Assembly (NCBI GenBank): GCA_951640165.1
Contig: OX621243.1
Coordinates: 9,734,001 to 9,798,000 of the forward strand
Source: Pseudoips prasinana
Lineage: Eukaryota; Arthropoda; Insecta; Lepidoptera; Nolidae
Reading direction: 5' to 3'
Length of the DNA: 64,000 bases
This document shows positions 45,233 through 56,947 of this stretch, piece after piece. Within the stretch, counting starts at the first letter, position 1. The number at the start of each line of letters is the position of its first letter. The notes under the pieces were generated by a model that saw only the letters and a program-made list of their open reading frames with translations, was not told the DNA's origin and did not search any database. A program made the position numbers and the translations under genes.

Positions 45233-45312
45233 ACTCGATTTTATTCAAATTATCATAAAATCCTTACGTCACTTATAACTAGTGACGAGCACAATACCTA
45301 CTCAATTACAAA

Positions 45313-48293
45313 ATGACAAACATTATGAATTATATTGAATCAATAGGCCTCGATCTCGACTCCCTGTCTCCTGCACGGGCGATCATCTGTAACGTGGACG
45401 ATGTAAATAAATATATCCCTAAAAATAAAGGTGCCCTTAATATTATCTCGCAGAATATACGTAGCATCCAACGTAATATGGACAGCTTCACAACACTACT
45501 ACAACGATCCGAGCTCACGTGGAATGTACTAATACTATCTGAATGTTGGTTACCTTCAGTAAAGCAGATAGTAACCTTGGAAAACTACAATTACACTATG
45601 ACAACTACTCATAAAACACAAAATGAAGGAGTCGTAATCTACTACAGTAAATTACTAAAAGGGACTACGGAGGAACCACTCCTAAATGATGCCAACTGCC
45701 TCACATTGAAATTAAATAATGATACCTGCGTGATTGGTATCTACCGGCCGCCCGACTGCTACGATAGAAGTAGTTTTATAAACTCTTTAGACACAGTACT
45801 CGCAAGATTAAGAAGCTTTAAGAATATCATCCTATGCGGTGATATAAACATTGATATTCACCCAAATAGCTCTGATAGACGAGCACAGGACTATCTAAAT
45901 CTTCTAGCTAGCCACTCAATGCTCCCTGGGTATACTATGCCGACACATGGACGTCCATGCCTTGACCATATAATTATTAAAACTAAACTCGAAGCTACAT
46001 GCTTCGTGTTTCCCTCCTCTATAACAGATCACGATTCGGTAGCCTTAAACATCCAGATCAGACATAAATCACATCACAATGATAAGATACGCACTAAAGT
46101 TGACTTCCTACTCCTCAACACCGCGGTACTAAAAATTGATTTTTATGGCATCCAAAAGACACATAATTAGGGTATTTGCGGCTTGGTTAATGTCGGCACA
46201 GTCTTTGTAGCACAGATTTGTAAGCACCGTACCAATCAAGTCTCCAAAAAGAAAAACTATACTCAAACCCTGGATCACTAAAAGACTTATACGCTGTATG
46301 AGAAACAGGGACAATCTTCATAAAAAATTAAAGAGGGATCCAGAGAACGAAGTGCTACGAATGACATACAAACGATATCGAAGTTTTTGCCCCACTATCC
46401 TTAAGAACGCCAAACAATCATACAACAGACAAAAATTCGACAAAGCAGGTAAAGACAAAAAACAACTCTGGAAGACGATTAAAGACGTAACAGGCACTAA
46501 CCTCTTTTCTGACCACTCGGTATCCCTTTTAAGTAATAATGAACCTCAACAGCGGATTAACGAAGTCACTAATTACTTCGCGAATATCGGTAGGGAAATT
46601 GCCGAAACGTTGGATCATTCTGACCCTGATTTGACTCCCACCTCTAACATTAGCGATCAAACAACCCTGACCTCCTCCAATCCCCTAGGGTCACTTGTTA
46701 TGGCTCGTCTAGCCGAGAGCGAGGTCGCCCGAGTCATCGCCAACTTAAAGGACAAAAGCTCAACGGGAATCGACCATATATCCAACAGAATGGTTAAAAG
46801 ATACGCTGACTACATGGTCGCCCCTATCACACAATATCTACAACCTCGCCTTCGAAACAGGAATATTTCCCACTGCCTTCAAAACCGGTCTTATTAAACC
46901 AATCCATAAAAGCGGAGATAAGAGGGATATAAATAATTTCAGGCCGATCTCCATCCTGCCCACCCTATCGAAAATACTGGAGAGAATAATGAATGAGAGG
47001 TTAATGTCATACCTGGAAAAGAACCATATATTATCCCAATCCCAGTATGGCTTCCGAAGTGGTACAACGACTTCCAATGCAGTTCATAACTTGATCGACT
47101 CCATTGTTACTGATTTGGATGACAAACAGAAGTGTGTAGTTGCCTTCCTCGATATTGCAAAGGCATTCGACACAATACTTATTCCACGCCTATTAAACAA
47201 GTTAGAAAGGGTCGGCGTGAGAGGCCTCCCCCTGACACTCTTCAAGGACTACTTGAAGAATAGACGACAGATGGTCAAAATTGACGATTGGATCAGCGAT
47301 GAGACTGAGGTTGAGTATGGGGTTCCCCAAGGAAGCGTGATTTCTCCTACGTTATTCCTCGTCTACATCAATGATCTCTGAGGATCGATCTCGATCCAGC
47401 TCAAGGGAGGAAAGATATTCACGTTTGCCGACGACACGGCCTTATTCTTTCGAGGGAATACCTGGGATGAAGCTTTCTTTAATGCACAGATGGGCTATGA
47501 TAGGGTAAATAAGTGGATGAGAAGTAACCTACTATCATTAAATATAACCAAAACAAAATACATTCTATTCGCTATCAGAACCAATCAACTGCCACCACAA
47601 ATGTACTCAATCATAGCCCATAAGTGCACAAGTCGGATTTCCACAGAGACCTGCACTTGCCCTACCCTCAAAAGAACCAAGACCATCAAATACTTAGAAG
47701 TAACATTAGATCACACCCTTACTTTTAAACCACATATTGATATCCTGACAGCAAGACTACGCAAATTAATATACATATTCAGGACCTTAAGAAACGTCAC
47801 CACTAGAGACATAATCAGGAAGGTATATTATGCTTTATGCCACTCCCTCATAGAATACTGCATTACGTCTTGGGGAGGAGCCGCCAAGTCACATATGATA
47901 GTAGCAGAGAGAGCCCAAAGGGTCCTCCTCAAGGTCGCTGCTGGCCTATCCTTTCGTCACCCGACAGATACGCTCTACAATGACTGGGACATACTATCAA
48001 TCAGGAAAACCTTCATCCTTAGAGTCATAGTCATGAAACACTCTGAAACCGAGTATAACCCCAACAAAAATGAAGGCAAACGACGAAAGGGTGCGGTTTG
48101 TGCGCATCAACCCAGAAGAACAGCATTCTCACAACATTTCTACTGTTTTCTTGGGGACTACCTGTATAATAAGATGAATGCAGTACTAAATATCTACCCA
48201 CTTGTTAAGTACAAGTGCAAGCAAGCCGTTATCCTGCATTTAAAAGCGCTAAACTATGAGAGCACCGAAAAAACACTCCATCCACCACAGTAA
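45313..48293 (+). pseudogene. LINE ORF2 relic: AP endonuclease plus reverse transcriptase
   Basis: The endonuclease part (45313 to about 46120) keeps SQNIRS, LILSECWL, IGIYRPP, LCGDINID, LDHII and ITDHDSV, the order of APE active-site motifs. The RT part shows FRPISILPTLSK, SQYGFRSGTTTS, VAFLDIAKAFDT (motif A), YGVPQGSVISPTLF (motif B), FTFADDTALFF (motif C, FADD) and SLNITKTKYILF. Function: nicking target DNA and copying LINE RNA at the nick. Lesions include a frame change between about 46130 and 46290, another near 46840, and a TGA at 47379 just after VYINDL. Catalytic residues remain recognisable despite these breaks. Confidence 0.9.
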
Positions 48294-48689
48294 ACCTACA
48301 TACCTCACCTACATCCACCTTCACACACCTACCCTTACTCTCACATCAACCCGAACATAGCTATCACTTAACACACATACCAGTTCACTTCCACACATAC
48401 AGACTCATCTCAACACGTACATTCACACACCCACACATACACCCTGCCTATACATGCTTATTTGCATCTTTTCTTTTACTAGTAATAAAACTGTAAGCTT
48501 CAATTATGCACCTACTTACTTTTCCATGAGGGGGCCTGGTGACCTGTGGCACAGGTTTTCGCAACCTATTTCAGGCACCAGTCCTTCACAAATGAAAATA
48601 GTATCTAAGTATAATTATAATCTAGCCTTAAGTTCCATTTTGTGAAAAGAAAATAAACGTATTTATTATTATTATTATTTGACTTGTTC

Positions 48690-48925
48690 TTCTTCTTAGC
48701 GTGAAGATGGCAATCTTAATTAAGTCAGCCCAGAATTCAAAGATGAGCGTTGTCAGTAGCGTCCTTTAGTTTTTGTAACGTGCAGGCATTAGGGCACGCA
48801 AGACATGTTAACAAGTGTGCCATAGTTTGAGGGACAGAACCACACTTGCATTCTAAGTAGGAACCGTTTAAAACCCCCCACCGACCAACCTGGATTCGGA
48901 GTCTGTTCAGAAACTTCCAGATTGG
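48690..48925 (-). pseudogene. C-terminus of a different LINE ORF2 (zinc-finger region)
   Basis: The minus strand reads in one frame from WKFLNRLRIQVGRWG through a Cys/His cluster (CKCG, MAHLLTC, ACP) to a TGA at about 48733. This is the cysteine-rich C-terminal end of many insect non-LTR reverse transcriptases. RT and endonuclease are absent. Its terminal segment recurs at 57788-57862. It abuts the (ATT)n tail of the preceding LINE but belongs to another family. Confidence 0.75.
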
Positions 48926-49409
48926 CTACGGTAACTTGTGTCCAAGTGGAAGACTTTCGGCGGGAGGGACAAATGGGTAGGCAAGCACATCAAAGGTTCA
49001 TTAGTCTCGTTAAGAAGTAGTGTCATATTAAAGGTTCATTAGACTCATTTAGAAGTCATACTCTTATATTCAATGAACTATAGAGACAAATTCTTATAAG
49101 ATATTTAAAATCACTGTGAATATAATATTTATTCTTAATATACGAGTAGCAGCTCAAAATTTATAAACCATAAAATTAGTCCCATTCATTATGCATAGTT
49201 TCGGAAGCACCCGAGCGTTACGATGTTATGCATACTCCTCCCGGTTTATGAGATCAAATTAGTGTTGCACATCCTAAAATCGATTAGGTGTAAAATATAT
49301 TTCATCATTGACATAAATAAAGGAGAACAATCGATTTGGATACAAGTTGGTGGTATCATTGCTTCCCAAGGGATACGTCCGTTCCAATGCGGATTGTCAT
49401 TTTATTGTT
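48926..49409. other. No gene recognised
   Basis: Two imperfect copies of AAAGGTTCATTAG occur near 48988 and 49030. Otherwise no feature was identified. Confidence 0.4.
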
Positions 49410-49603
49410 AAAATAAAGACAACGCCCGCATTAGGAAAATGAATCCCTGTGACATATGTATAATTGACGGACACAAAGTACATCCAGACTCAGTACAACT
49501 ATTAATGGATCACACAAATAGTTATCCTGCCCGGTAATCAAACCTGGGACACGAAGTAGCGAAATGACTGTCGTAACCGCTGCGCCACACGTGCAGTCAA
49601 TCA
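49410..49603 (-). mobile_element. SINE-B copy
   Basis: It has the GACAACGCCCGCATTAGG 3' segment, the CACACAAATAGTTATCCTGC body and the head ACACGAAGTAGCGAAATGAC with CGCTGCGCCACACGTGCAG. The copy is moderately diverged. Confidence 0.8.
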
Positions 49604-49757
49604 AGGATTTCTGTATCAAAAAGCTAATTTGATCGAAATATTTCTTATCTATGTTTCATTAGAGTATTTGTAGTCTTATTTCACTGAAATTATTTTTAAT
49701 ATAACTTTTCAATTGAGATGTTATTATCCAAACAGATGCCATTGTTTAACAAACGTA

Positions 49758-49893
49758 CAGACGCCAGCACATCGACCTACCCCAATCTGTCAAATTTCTT
49801 TTATAGATTTTCAACTTTATCACAAAAGCATAAGGTTCACTTTCAATTGGGGAAATTTGACAGCTTTGGGGTAGCTTGATGTGCTGGTGTCTG
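49758..49893. mobile_element. 136-bp MITE, copy 2
   Basis: TA flanks at 49756-49757 and 49894-49895. It has the same orientation and inverted ends as copy 1 (CAGACGCCAGCACATCGACC). Confidence 0.9.
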
Positions 49894-50046
49894 TACATAA
49901 TATGTCGTGAAAAATAGTAACATGTTAAATTTGTCGTCCAGTGTAAATGTTTGTAATAAGATCTAAAAAATTAATGTTTATCTCTTTTATCTGTTGTATC
50001 ATGGATATCAACAAGCCCCCTAGCTAGTAGGTATAACCTACAGTGT

Positions 50047-50089
50047 AGTTAGTTTGATCGGTGTAGGTCCTACACCAATCAAACTAACT
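50047..50089. repeat. Hairpin with 21-bp arms
   Basis: 50047-50067 pairs with 50069-50089 with one mismatch and a single-nucleotide spacer. Confidence 0.88.
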
Positions 50090-50384
50090 TTAACATAATT
50101 ACATTTATATCTAACCAATTAAAAAAAAAACTATTTACAGTTTGCCTAGGATGCTTTACTGGATAATAGAGGCGTACGGGAGCTCAAACTGTCTCCTTTA
50201 TACAAGTACAACTAAGTAATCTACTCTTTTTGGTTTGAAACTCGGCTCTGGGTGGTTACTGAAATGGAGATGCATGAGAGATTTTAGGGGTATTTTGTGC
50301 AACTGACTTTAAGTTAAAGCGACATTTGACTTGGGATCGAGTAATGGAGAGGCATTTATAGTTACGGGTGCAAACTATGTTTCT

Positions 50385-50540
50385 TAAATACAACGCCAGC
50401 GCTAAGGAATTTAATCCAAGTCAAGGGGTACTTTACGTACATATTGACGGACACAAATAGTTGTCCGGCACGGCAATCGAACCCGGGACACGACGCGGCG
50501 AGGCGACTGTCTTAGCCGCTGCGCCACACGTGCACTCAAT
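50385..50540 (-). mobile_element. SINE-B copy with internal deletion
   Basis: It has ACGCCAGCGCTAAGGAATTT, GGGGTACTTTACGTACATA, then directly GACACAAATAGTTGTCCGGC and the head ACACGACGCGGCGAGGCGAC. The ACTATTTATGGGT body segment is missing. Confidence 0.78.
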
Positions 50541-51205
50541 ACTAAGGGTCATGGAAGGTGATCGTAGTCGTTTGATGTTATACTCTCCGACGGCGAATAC
50601 AATATATCGGATTGTGTAAAGTGCCACGATATGTTCTAGATTAGTCGTGATATCGTTTTCGGTTCTCCCAACACTTTCTTGAAATGATTATGGTGACGTA
50701 GTCTTTAGTTCAAGTTAGTTAAAGTAAAATAAGCATCTACTCTAGGTAATTTACAAAGGAAAGAAGTGTTAAGTTACATAAGAGTGTAAGATAGAAAATT
50801 GGCATCAGTGTGTGAACTGTGTGTTTTACTGGTAGTACAATAATTTTGTAGCATATAGCTGATCTGACGATGCAACCGGGGATGGCTAATAGGAATCTTC
50901 AATAGCTATTATTGAAATCGTCGATTCCTGATTCTCACATAGTTTTTTTATACCTGGTAACAACGCACCTGTTGATGATGCTGGAGGATAGATAGAAGAA
51001 CTCTTCTCAATAAGCATTTAATATAAACACATCATAGGAGAGCTTTAGCCTATCTTTGATCGAATGCTGGTACAGGGAGACCTGCAACCTAAAATCTCAT
51101 TTGGATAGCGCAAAATCTAGTATATAAAAAGTGTGCTATAGGTTGTCCTAATGGAATTAAAATATAGTTACTATATTCCAACTCTATCGTTAACTTTATT
51201 ACTTA
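50541..51205. other. No gene recognised
   Basis: AT-rich, nothing identified. Confidence 0.4.
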
Positions 51206-51213
51206 TATATGTT

Positions 51214-51255
51214 GTTCTGTTATGAAATTCTTTCGCAGGAATTTCATAACAGAAC
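51214..51255. repeat. Hairpin with perfect 17-bp arms
   Basis: GTTCTGTTATGAAATTC at 51214-51230 pairs with 51239-51255 around an 8-nt loop. About 13 further, less perfect pairs extend the stem. Confidence 0.85.
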
Positions 51256-51309
51256 TACGTATGTAAGCCATACGAGTCGAGGTAAGTAAAGATAGTATAA
51301 TATTTGATT

Positions 51310-51390
51310 GCACGTGTGGCACAGATGTTAAATGAGGTCACCTCGTTACTATCTCACGTGTCTCCAGTTTGATGCCAGCACCAATCATCT
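51310..51390 (+). mobile_element. Degenerate SINE-B head
   Basis: GCACGTGTGGCACAGATG, GTCACCTCGTTACTATCTC and CCAGTTTGATGCC follow the SINE-B head at a distance. It is the only plus-strand member of this family seen here. Confidence 0.5.
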
Positions 51391-51581
51391 ATTTGTTTTA
51401 CCTATATGTTGTTGTTCTTAGTCTAGATATGCTTGATGTCTAAAAATTGCATGTTTATAACGTCCCTCGGGATACAATACAAACCATGGTTCGAGAGATG
51501 TCATTACTTGAAAAAATAATTTCCAATGTCTAATAAGCATTCCACAAATTAACAGTAGGAACAACTCAGTTCATGCATAAG

Positions 51582-51616
<35 letters not shown>

Positions 51617-52150
51617 AACAAATAACGGAATAATGAAATAAACACGCTAAGAAAATATAAAAATATTGAATTATGAAAATTTTATGTTCATTTAATTCCA
51701 AAAAATATTCTCATATACGAACATTTTCCAGTTGATTGTACCAAAAAATGTTAAACCGTGAGACAGATGTAATTTATACTCATTACTTACTACAAAATTA
51801 GTAATCAAAGAGAAAAAATATAAGCTGTAAAGTATAACCGACTCCAAACTACCTTTTTGGACCTCTATCTTACCGTTGTTTATTTATTTAAGCACCTGCT
51901 TGACGCCGGTTCTTAAATGTTGTTTGTGACAGACTGGACGAATAATGTAGATTTAGAAGTGTTCGAGGTTATACTGTGATATTTTTAAGCTGGGATTTAT
52001 TTTCAGCACTAAAAATGTTAGTGTTTTAGTCACTAGGGCTAAGTTTTGATAATACAAATTCTGTGTGACTAGGTTTTTATTTTATTCCGTTCGTCTCCTT
52101 TTTTAACAAGCTTTTATTAACTTCACTTGTAACTATGTATGTAAGAAAAT
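51391..52150. other. No gene; (TA)n at 51585-51612
   Basis: AT-rich DNA with a pure TA microsatellite and no coding signal. Confidence 0.5.
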
Positions 52151-52435
52151 CTTGGAATCTTAATTTGACCCACTTCCCGGTATCCGATAAGGATGAAATT
52201 TTGCACACGATCTGAGTTCTGATGACAATATATGACTAGCTAAGAAACGTCATTACAAATTCAATATGGTGGCCTCCCCAAGATGGTGGACTGGCTGTTT
52301 GAAAACCACCCCCATCATGAGTATCAAATGGAAGGGTTTGCAATCAGGAATACGAATAAAATAGTCACGTGACTAAAATCCAACATGGCGGACATCCAAG
52401 ATGGCTATTTGAAATATTTTGTAATTTTTAGTGCG
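52150..52435. repeat. Old interspersed repeat with CCAA(G/C)ATGG motifs
   Basis: The sequence contains GATGAAATTTTGCACACGAT and repeated ATATGGTGG, CCAAGATGGTGG, CCAACATGGCGG and CCAAGATGGC motifs. Such wording is common in arthropod repeats, but I cannot name the family. Confidence 0.45.
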
Positions 52436-52744
52436 TGTTAAAAGCGTGTTTTTTTAGTTTTTTTATAGTGATTTTTACTGTCTTTACTAAAATAAAAACT
52501 ACGTACGACGTTAATCGTCATATGGTATGATAGGACGTAGACTAATATTAATTTTCCGTATTTTCATTTCATTATAAACCTTCCAAATGGCTTTTACGAC
52601 TTTTCTACCATGTTGATTTCTCAATATCGATAGTAACTGTAAAGCAACATCCCTAAATATTTAGACCAGGCACAATGTCTTACAATATGGTAATATAGTC
52701 TTTTAGCTTACGAACGTTCAACTTAATCCAAATTTGATTGTTAA

Positions 52745-53298
52745 CAGGTTTGGTGTTAGAAATGGTTCTGGAGATTATTTTGGCAGATTGTTACAAATAC
52801 GAATACATGAAATCGTGGCATTAATTCATTGTGCCTGACAACTGATAAACCTATTTATTTGTTTCTATATACAAACATATTATTATAGACAAGCTGCGCT
52901 CCGCAGTTTCAACCGCGTTAAAGTAGTTTTAGCGTAAAAGAGTAACAAACATACATACATCTGTACTCACAACTGCACGACGGAATAACTCGCAGATGGT
53001 AGATTTTTTCCTACTTACTCGACACGTATCGTCATATTTTGGACAATTAACACAATATCTTTATAAATTGTAGCCTATGTGTTATTCTGATGTGTAAGCT
53101 ATATCATCGTAAAGTTTCATTAAAATCTATTCAGTAGTTTTTACGTGAAAGAGTAACAAACATCCATCCATACTTACAAACTTTCGCGTTTATAATATTA
53201 GTAGGATAATCACACGAATATTTTTCCCGGGTTGAGATAGAACCCACTACCTCTAGCTAAGCAATGATGGTCACTAACCACTAGGCCAACCGGCCAAT
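52745..53298 (-). mobile_element. SINE-A2 copy split by a LINE-like tail
   Basis: 3' sequence (TTTTGGCAGATTG, CTGACAACTGATAAACC) lies left, and the tRNA-like head (GTTGGCCTAGTGGTTAG box A, GTGGGTTCTATCTC box B on the minus strand) lies right, of an inserted segment at 52894-53210. Confidence 0.65.
52894..53210 (+). mobile_element. LINE-like 3' end inserted in a SINE
   Basis: It begins with AAGCTGCGCTCCGCAGTTTC, contains GTAGCCTATGTGTTATTCTG and AGAGTAACAAACATCCATCC, and ends with TTTATAATATTAGTAGGATA, a widespread lepidopteran 3' end. It shares its middle part with 15200-15355. No coding sequence remains. Confidence 0.7.
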
Positions 53299-53351
53299 CA
53301 AAATAATAGTAATATTTATGACGTGTGACTTCTATTCCTATCGATAATGTA

Positions 53352-53486
53352 CAGAGGCCAGCACATCAAGCTACCTCATTCTGTCAAATTTCCCCAATCG
53401 AAAGTGAACCTTATGCTTAAGTGATAAAGTAGAAAATCTGTAAAAGAAATTTGATAGATTGGGATAGCTGGATGTGCTGGCGCCTG
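53352..53486. mobile_element. 135-bp MITE, copy 3 (inverted relative to the others)
   Basis: TA flanks at 53350-53351 and 53487-53488. The inner asymmetric AAGTGAACCTTATGC segment is reversed relative to copies 1 and 2, confirming opposite orientation. Confidence 0.9.
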
Positions 53487-53488
53487 TA

Positions 53489-53996
53489 CATTGCTATGAG
53501 CTGTCGTGACAATTATGTGTTTAATTAAACAAACCCGTAACTTATTTGTGACAGCTTGCTACCTGTAAAATATTTTACAGAGAAGTGACTTTCGTTAGTT
53601 TTCTAAAATGGTAGTAAAATATACACTACTGTAACTTAACCAACTTAAGCTAATTTCATACTTCGTGCGCCTAGGAAATAAGGAGTTATTTTCTGTTGTT
53701 AGTTAATTATCTGCATCTTATTTTAAGTTCATCCGGTTGTTACGCCTTGAAAGCTTGACTTAGTTGTGAATATTCATGAAGTCTTATTTATGCGCAAGTC
53801 TGTTTGCTTGCTAGCTGAAATGGATTGGTATTCTATTGAAGTGAATGTCGCAGTCTGGGCGACACTAAGATTGGAATTGGCATTCGATAAATTCCAAATT
53901 CGATATATTTATAAAAAATAATAAGATACTAATTCTATATATAACTAGCTGATTAAGTTTCTTTAAGATTTATTTGTTTTTTATTTATTTGGAAAA
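53489..53996. other. No gene recognised
   Basis: AT-rich, nothing identified. Confidence 0.4.
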
Positions 53997-53999
53997 GGA

Positions 54000-54284
54000 A
54001 TGCCGCGATGGTTTGGCCATTTAGAAAGGATGAATGAAAGAAGATTGACAAAAGAAGTATACCTGGCATGTGTGAATGCAACAACCGGAAGGGGAAGACC
54101 TCGTCGAACATTCTCTGACCTAATCGGAGATGTTCTCAAGGCAGGACAGGTCATAAGTACCCTAAACCGGCGAGCATGTATGAAGAATATAATGACAGTA
54201 ATCGAGGCGAAAGACGTGTGCAAAGATCGTGACAAATGGAAATCCGTTGTCTCTGCCTACCCCTCTGGGAAACAGGCGTGATTC
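54000..54284 (+). pseudogene. LINE ORF2 C-terminus
   Basis: An open frame of 93 codons reads RWFGHLERMNERRLTKEVYL, then TTGRGRPRRTFSDLIGDVL and KWKSVVSAYPSGKQA at the stop. This is the C-terminal end of a lepidopteran non-LTR reverse transcriptase. The initial ATG is fortuitous: the copy is 5'-truncated and has no RT core. It is the same family as 28499-28840. Confidence 0.8.
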
Positions 54285-54914
54285 TTTGTATGCATATGTA
54301 TATATTTAAGATTTATTTTTGAAAGTTCAAATGGTACTGAAATTTGTAGATAACTAGTATCCATAGCGGCATTATTAGGATCATATATATAACTGAGAGA
54401 CAAGGTGAATCAACGCTCACCTTCTCTGTCTGTCAATTATTTACACTACTACCTAAAAATATCATAATATCATTGTCGACATATATAATATTTTAATCCT
54501 ATTATGTAATAGAGAATTATTCATACTTTATTCGGAATATAATGAATTCACCGACAGGATTTGAATTCCCGTAACCCAATAAAGTGATTTTTCTGTTATT
54601 CTTGTTAGGCCATTGAAATTCATTATTCTCTTTTTAACACATTCTACGGAGAATATTGGCTCTATGTAACGGTATTCCTTAACAATTACTCAGTTAAGCA
54701 GATGTTCTTAATTAAAAAATAAATTTAATAGAGTCAGTCATAACTTACAGACTACTATAGTCAAATGTTTTAATGTTGTTTTCCTGCTGCAGTGTAAGAT
54801 CGCCAAATATTTTCGGTGTATTGGTGGTAGTGAAAATGATAGCAAAAGTCTGTAGTGCAGCAAGCATCCATACATACTGTATTCAACATATTACTATACA
54901 TATGAGACTAGCCA
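54285..54914. other. No gene recognised
   Basis: The 61-codon frame at 54773-54958 is unsupported. Confidence 0.4.
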
Positions 54915-54995
54915 GATGTCAAGTGCTCTACAATATGTCCCGCATAGATATATTATAGTACTCAAGTGTGTGCGCAAACACAAGGGCACTTTCTT
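54915..54995. mobile_element. SINE-H fragment folded back on itself
   Basis: The left part (CAATATGTCCCGCATAGAT) has the plus-strand SINE-H orientation. The right part (TATAGTACTCAAGTGTGTGC) continues in minus-strand orientation, so the same SINE segment is present as an imperfect inverted repeat. Confidence 0.55.
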
Positions 54996-55882
54996 TTACA
55001 CGTAACAGCTATTCAACGTAGCAACGCTATTAACCTTCTGTATACGTTTTCCAGTGGCCTCGATTAATAGAAATACTTTGACGCTCCCTGAATTCAGTTA
55101 CTTTTTTATTTTTTATTCATTTCACAAACGACTAAAGTTTACAAGCAAAATATATATATGTACATATATGTATATACACATTCAATAATAATAATATTAA
55201 TTTTTCACCACAACACATCAGAGTTTGTACATTAGATTAAAATACACAAAATGGTTCAACATTTTTGCTAAGATCAAACTGCTACAAAAGCAATATATTG
55301 ATGTTATTGTCTAACAGGTGTGGTGACTTTGCAAATATAACATTTACATATTCGCATAATTATAATACTAAACTACTTACAAATAAACCAGATGCTCATT
55401 TTAAAGTTTGTCCAAATACTAAAGTATTTACAATTTGGGAAAATTTATTGAACAGATACCTTCATAAATAAGAACCTTTTGGAGATGGTACAGCAGGTTG
55501 ATGGTAACAGTAAATTATAGGTTTACAATTGATCGGGGGCATGCAATAGTAACAACCTAAGTGATTATTATTTATACGAACAGAAGAGAAGCGGATTCTA
55601 TTGGACTAAATAATTAAAGCTTGCTAACCATTTGGAACTTGCATTTACCGTTTATGTAACATGGCCCAGAATGCTTTCGATACCTCATCGGACTAAAGAG
55701 ACGCCTAATGTATCAAACCGTCTGGGAATAAAATAACCAAATACCAAAAAGTCGAGGTTCGGATTTTAAAGAACTGCCTTTAGGGTCCAAACCTCGTCTT
55801 AGGTGGTTACTGATGTGGAGATCCATTGAAGGGTTGGCTTTGAGGGTCTTTTGTGCAATTATTACTCTGTATTATTATTTTT
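54996..55882. other. No gene recognised
   Basis: The 68-codon frame at 55265-55471, ending VFTIWENLLNRYLHK, is open and follows an acceptor-like TCTAACAG, but I do not recognise it and treat it as unsupported. Confidence 0.3.
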
Positions 55883-56112
55883 GATGGGCCTGTGGTTGGT
55901 AAATGCTTGCTATGGACACCGCAGGTCGTGGGTTCGATTCACACCCAGGACAGATATTTATGTGTGTGAACATGTCTATCATGTTTGTCCTGCCTGAGTC
56001 TGTGTGTAATTATCTTTATAAGTATGTATTTACAAAAGAAAAGTAGTATTATGTTGTTTATCGGTTATCTGGTTTCCATAGTACAAGCTTTGCTTAGTTT
56101 GGGATCAGGTAA
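55883..56112 (+). mobile_element. SINE-A2 copy, full length
   Basis: The head GGGCCTGTGGTTGGTAAATG (box A) and GTGGGTTCGATTCACACC (box B) are followed by the body GTGTGAACATGTCTATCATG. The end TATCTGGTTTCCATAGTAC and AAGCTTTGCTTAGTTTGGGA completes it. The 3' end is shared with SINE-A although the heads differ, which suggests a common LINE partner. Confidence 0.85.
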
Positions 56113-56379
56113 CCATGTTTGAATAACGTCCTAAGATATTTATTTATTATATTGTACGCGAACATAAGACAACAAGGGCCGCTCGCAAGGTCGATACTCA
56201 ATCGGACAAGCGCCTACTTTAATTCATTCTAGTTTAAAAGGTCGAATAAAAATTACAAAATATTGATTGTGGTTAGCAATCAGCTCCATTTATCAAACAT
56301 TATTGTTTTATACAGATAGCAGAAAGTCTAAAACCTACATAAGCTTTGAATTTTTCTTAAGACGCTGTTGCAGTTGGAA

Positions 56380-56545
56380 AATGTATTCCAGTGTCGCGTC
56401 AGTGTCACTTTAAAAACATGTAATTGATGAACATAAAGTACAACCAAACTCAGAACAACTATTTATGGCTCACAAAAATAGTTGTCTTGTGCGGGAATTG
56501 AATCCACGACATAAAGTGGCGAGGCGAGACGTGCAGCCAATAAAA
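56380..56545 (-). mobile_element. SINE-B copy, diverged
   Basis: AACAACTATTTATGGCTCAC, AAAATAGTTGTCTTGTGCGG and CATAAAGTGGCGAGGCGAGA follow SINE-B. Part of the head is deleted. Confidence 0.65.
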
Positions 56546-56634
56546 AATACACTTAGTATTTTTTTAACTGTAACCGTTTCAGATCACAATTATACATCGA
56601 TCTAGCTTATCTTGTAGAATCGTAAATTAAAATC

Positions 56635-56815
56635 GTCCACTGCTGGACATAGGCCTTCCCCAAAGGTTTATATAACGTTGCCATTCGAGTTGCCGGCCAC
56701 AGGTAGATGGTAGGTATGGTGACGCTGGTGCCCGACTACCTGGTGTCTCTCTAGTCAACTTTTACAACTCCTACGGGATGATATGGGGTCGCCCTGATAT
56801 TCTTTCTGGGTCAAA
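56635..56815 (-). repeat. Interspersed repeat D, minus-strand diverged copy
   Basis: GTCCACTGCTGGACATAGGC at one end and TTTTACAACTCCTACGGGAT at the other are the reverse complement of the repeat D ends. Confidence 0.6.
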
Positions 56816-56947
56816 TATCACACGGCTAGTTCAAAAATATTTATTTTATTTATTTTCCTCTAACATCTATCATTACAGGTATAATTTCAATGCGATAGAG
56901 TGCTTATCTAAGTACAATACAATTTTGTACCCCTATACAAATTTTAC

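Larger units (their letters stand above)
43560..48680 (+). mobile_element. APE-type LINE, nearly full length but decayed
   Basis: About 5.1 kb with a GC-richer 5' leader, an ORF1 relic, an ORF2 relic with endonuclease and reverse transcriptase, a short AC-rich 3' UTR, AATAAA at 48652-48657, and an (ATT)n tail at 48661-48680. The 5' boundary is approximate, because it was placed where composition changes. Domain order is that of Jockey/CR1-group non-LTR retrotransposons. Both ORFs are broken, so the copy is not autonomous. Confidence 0.85.
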
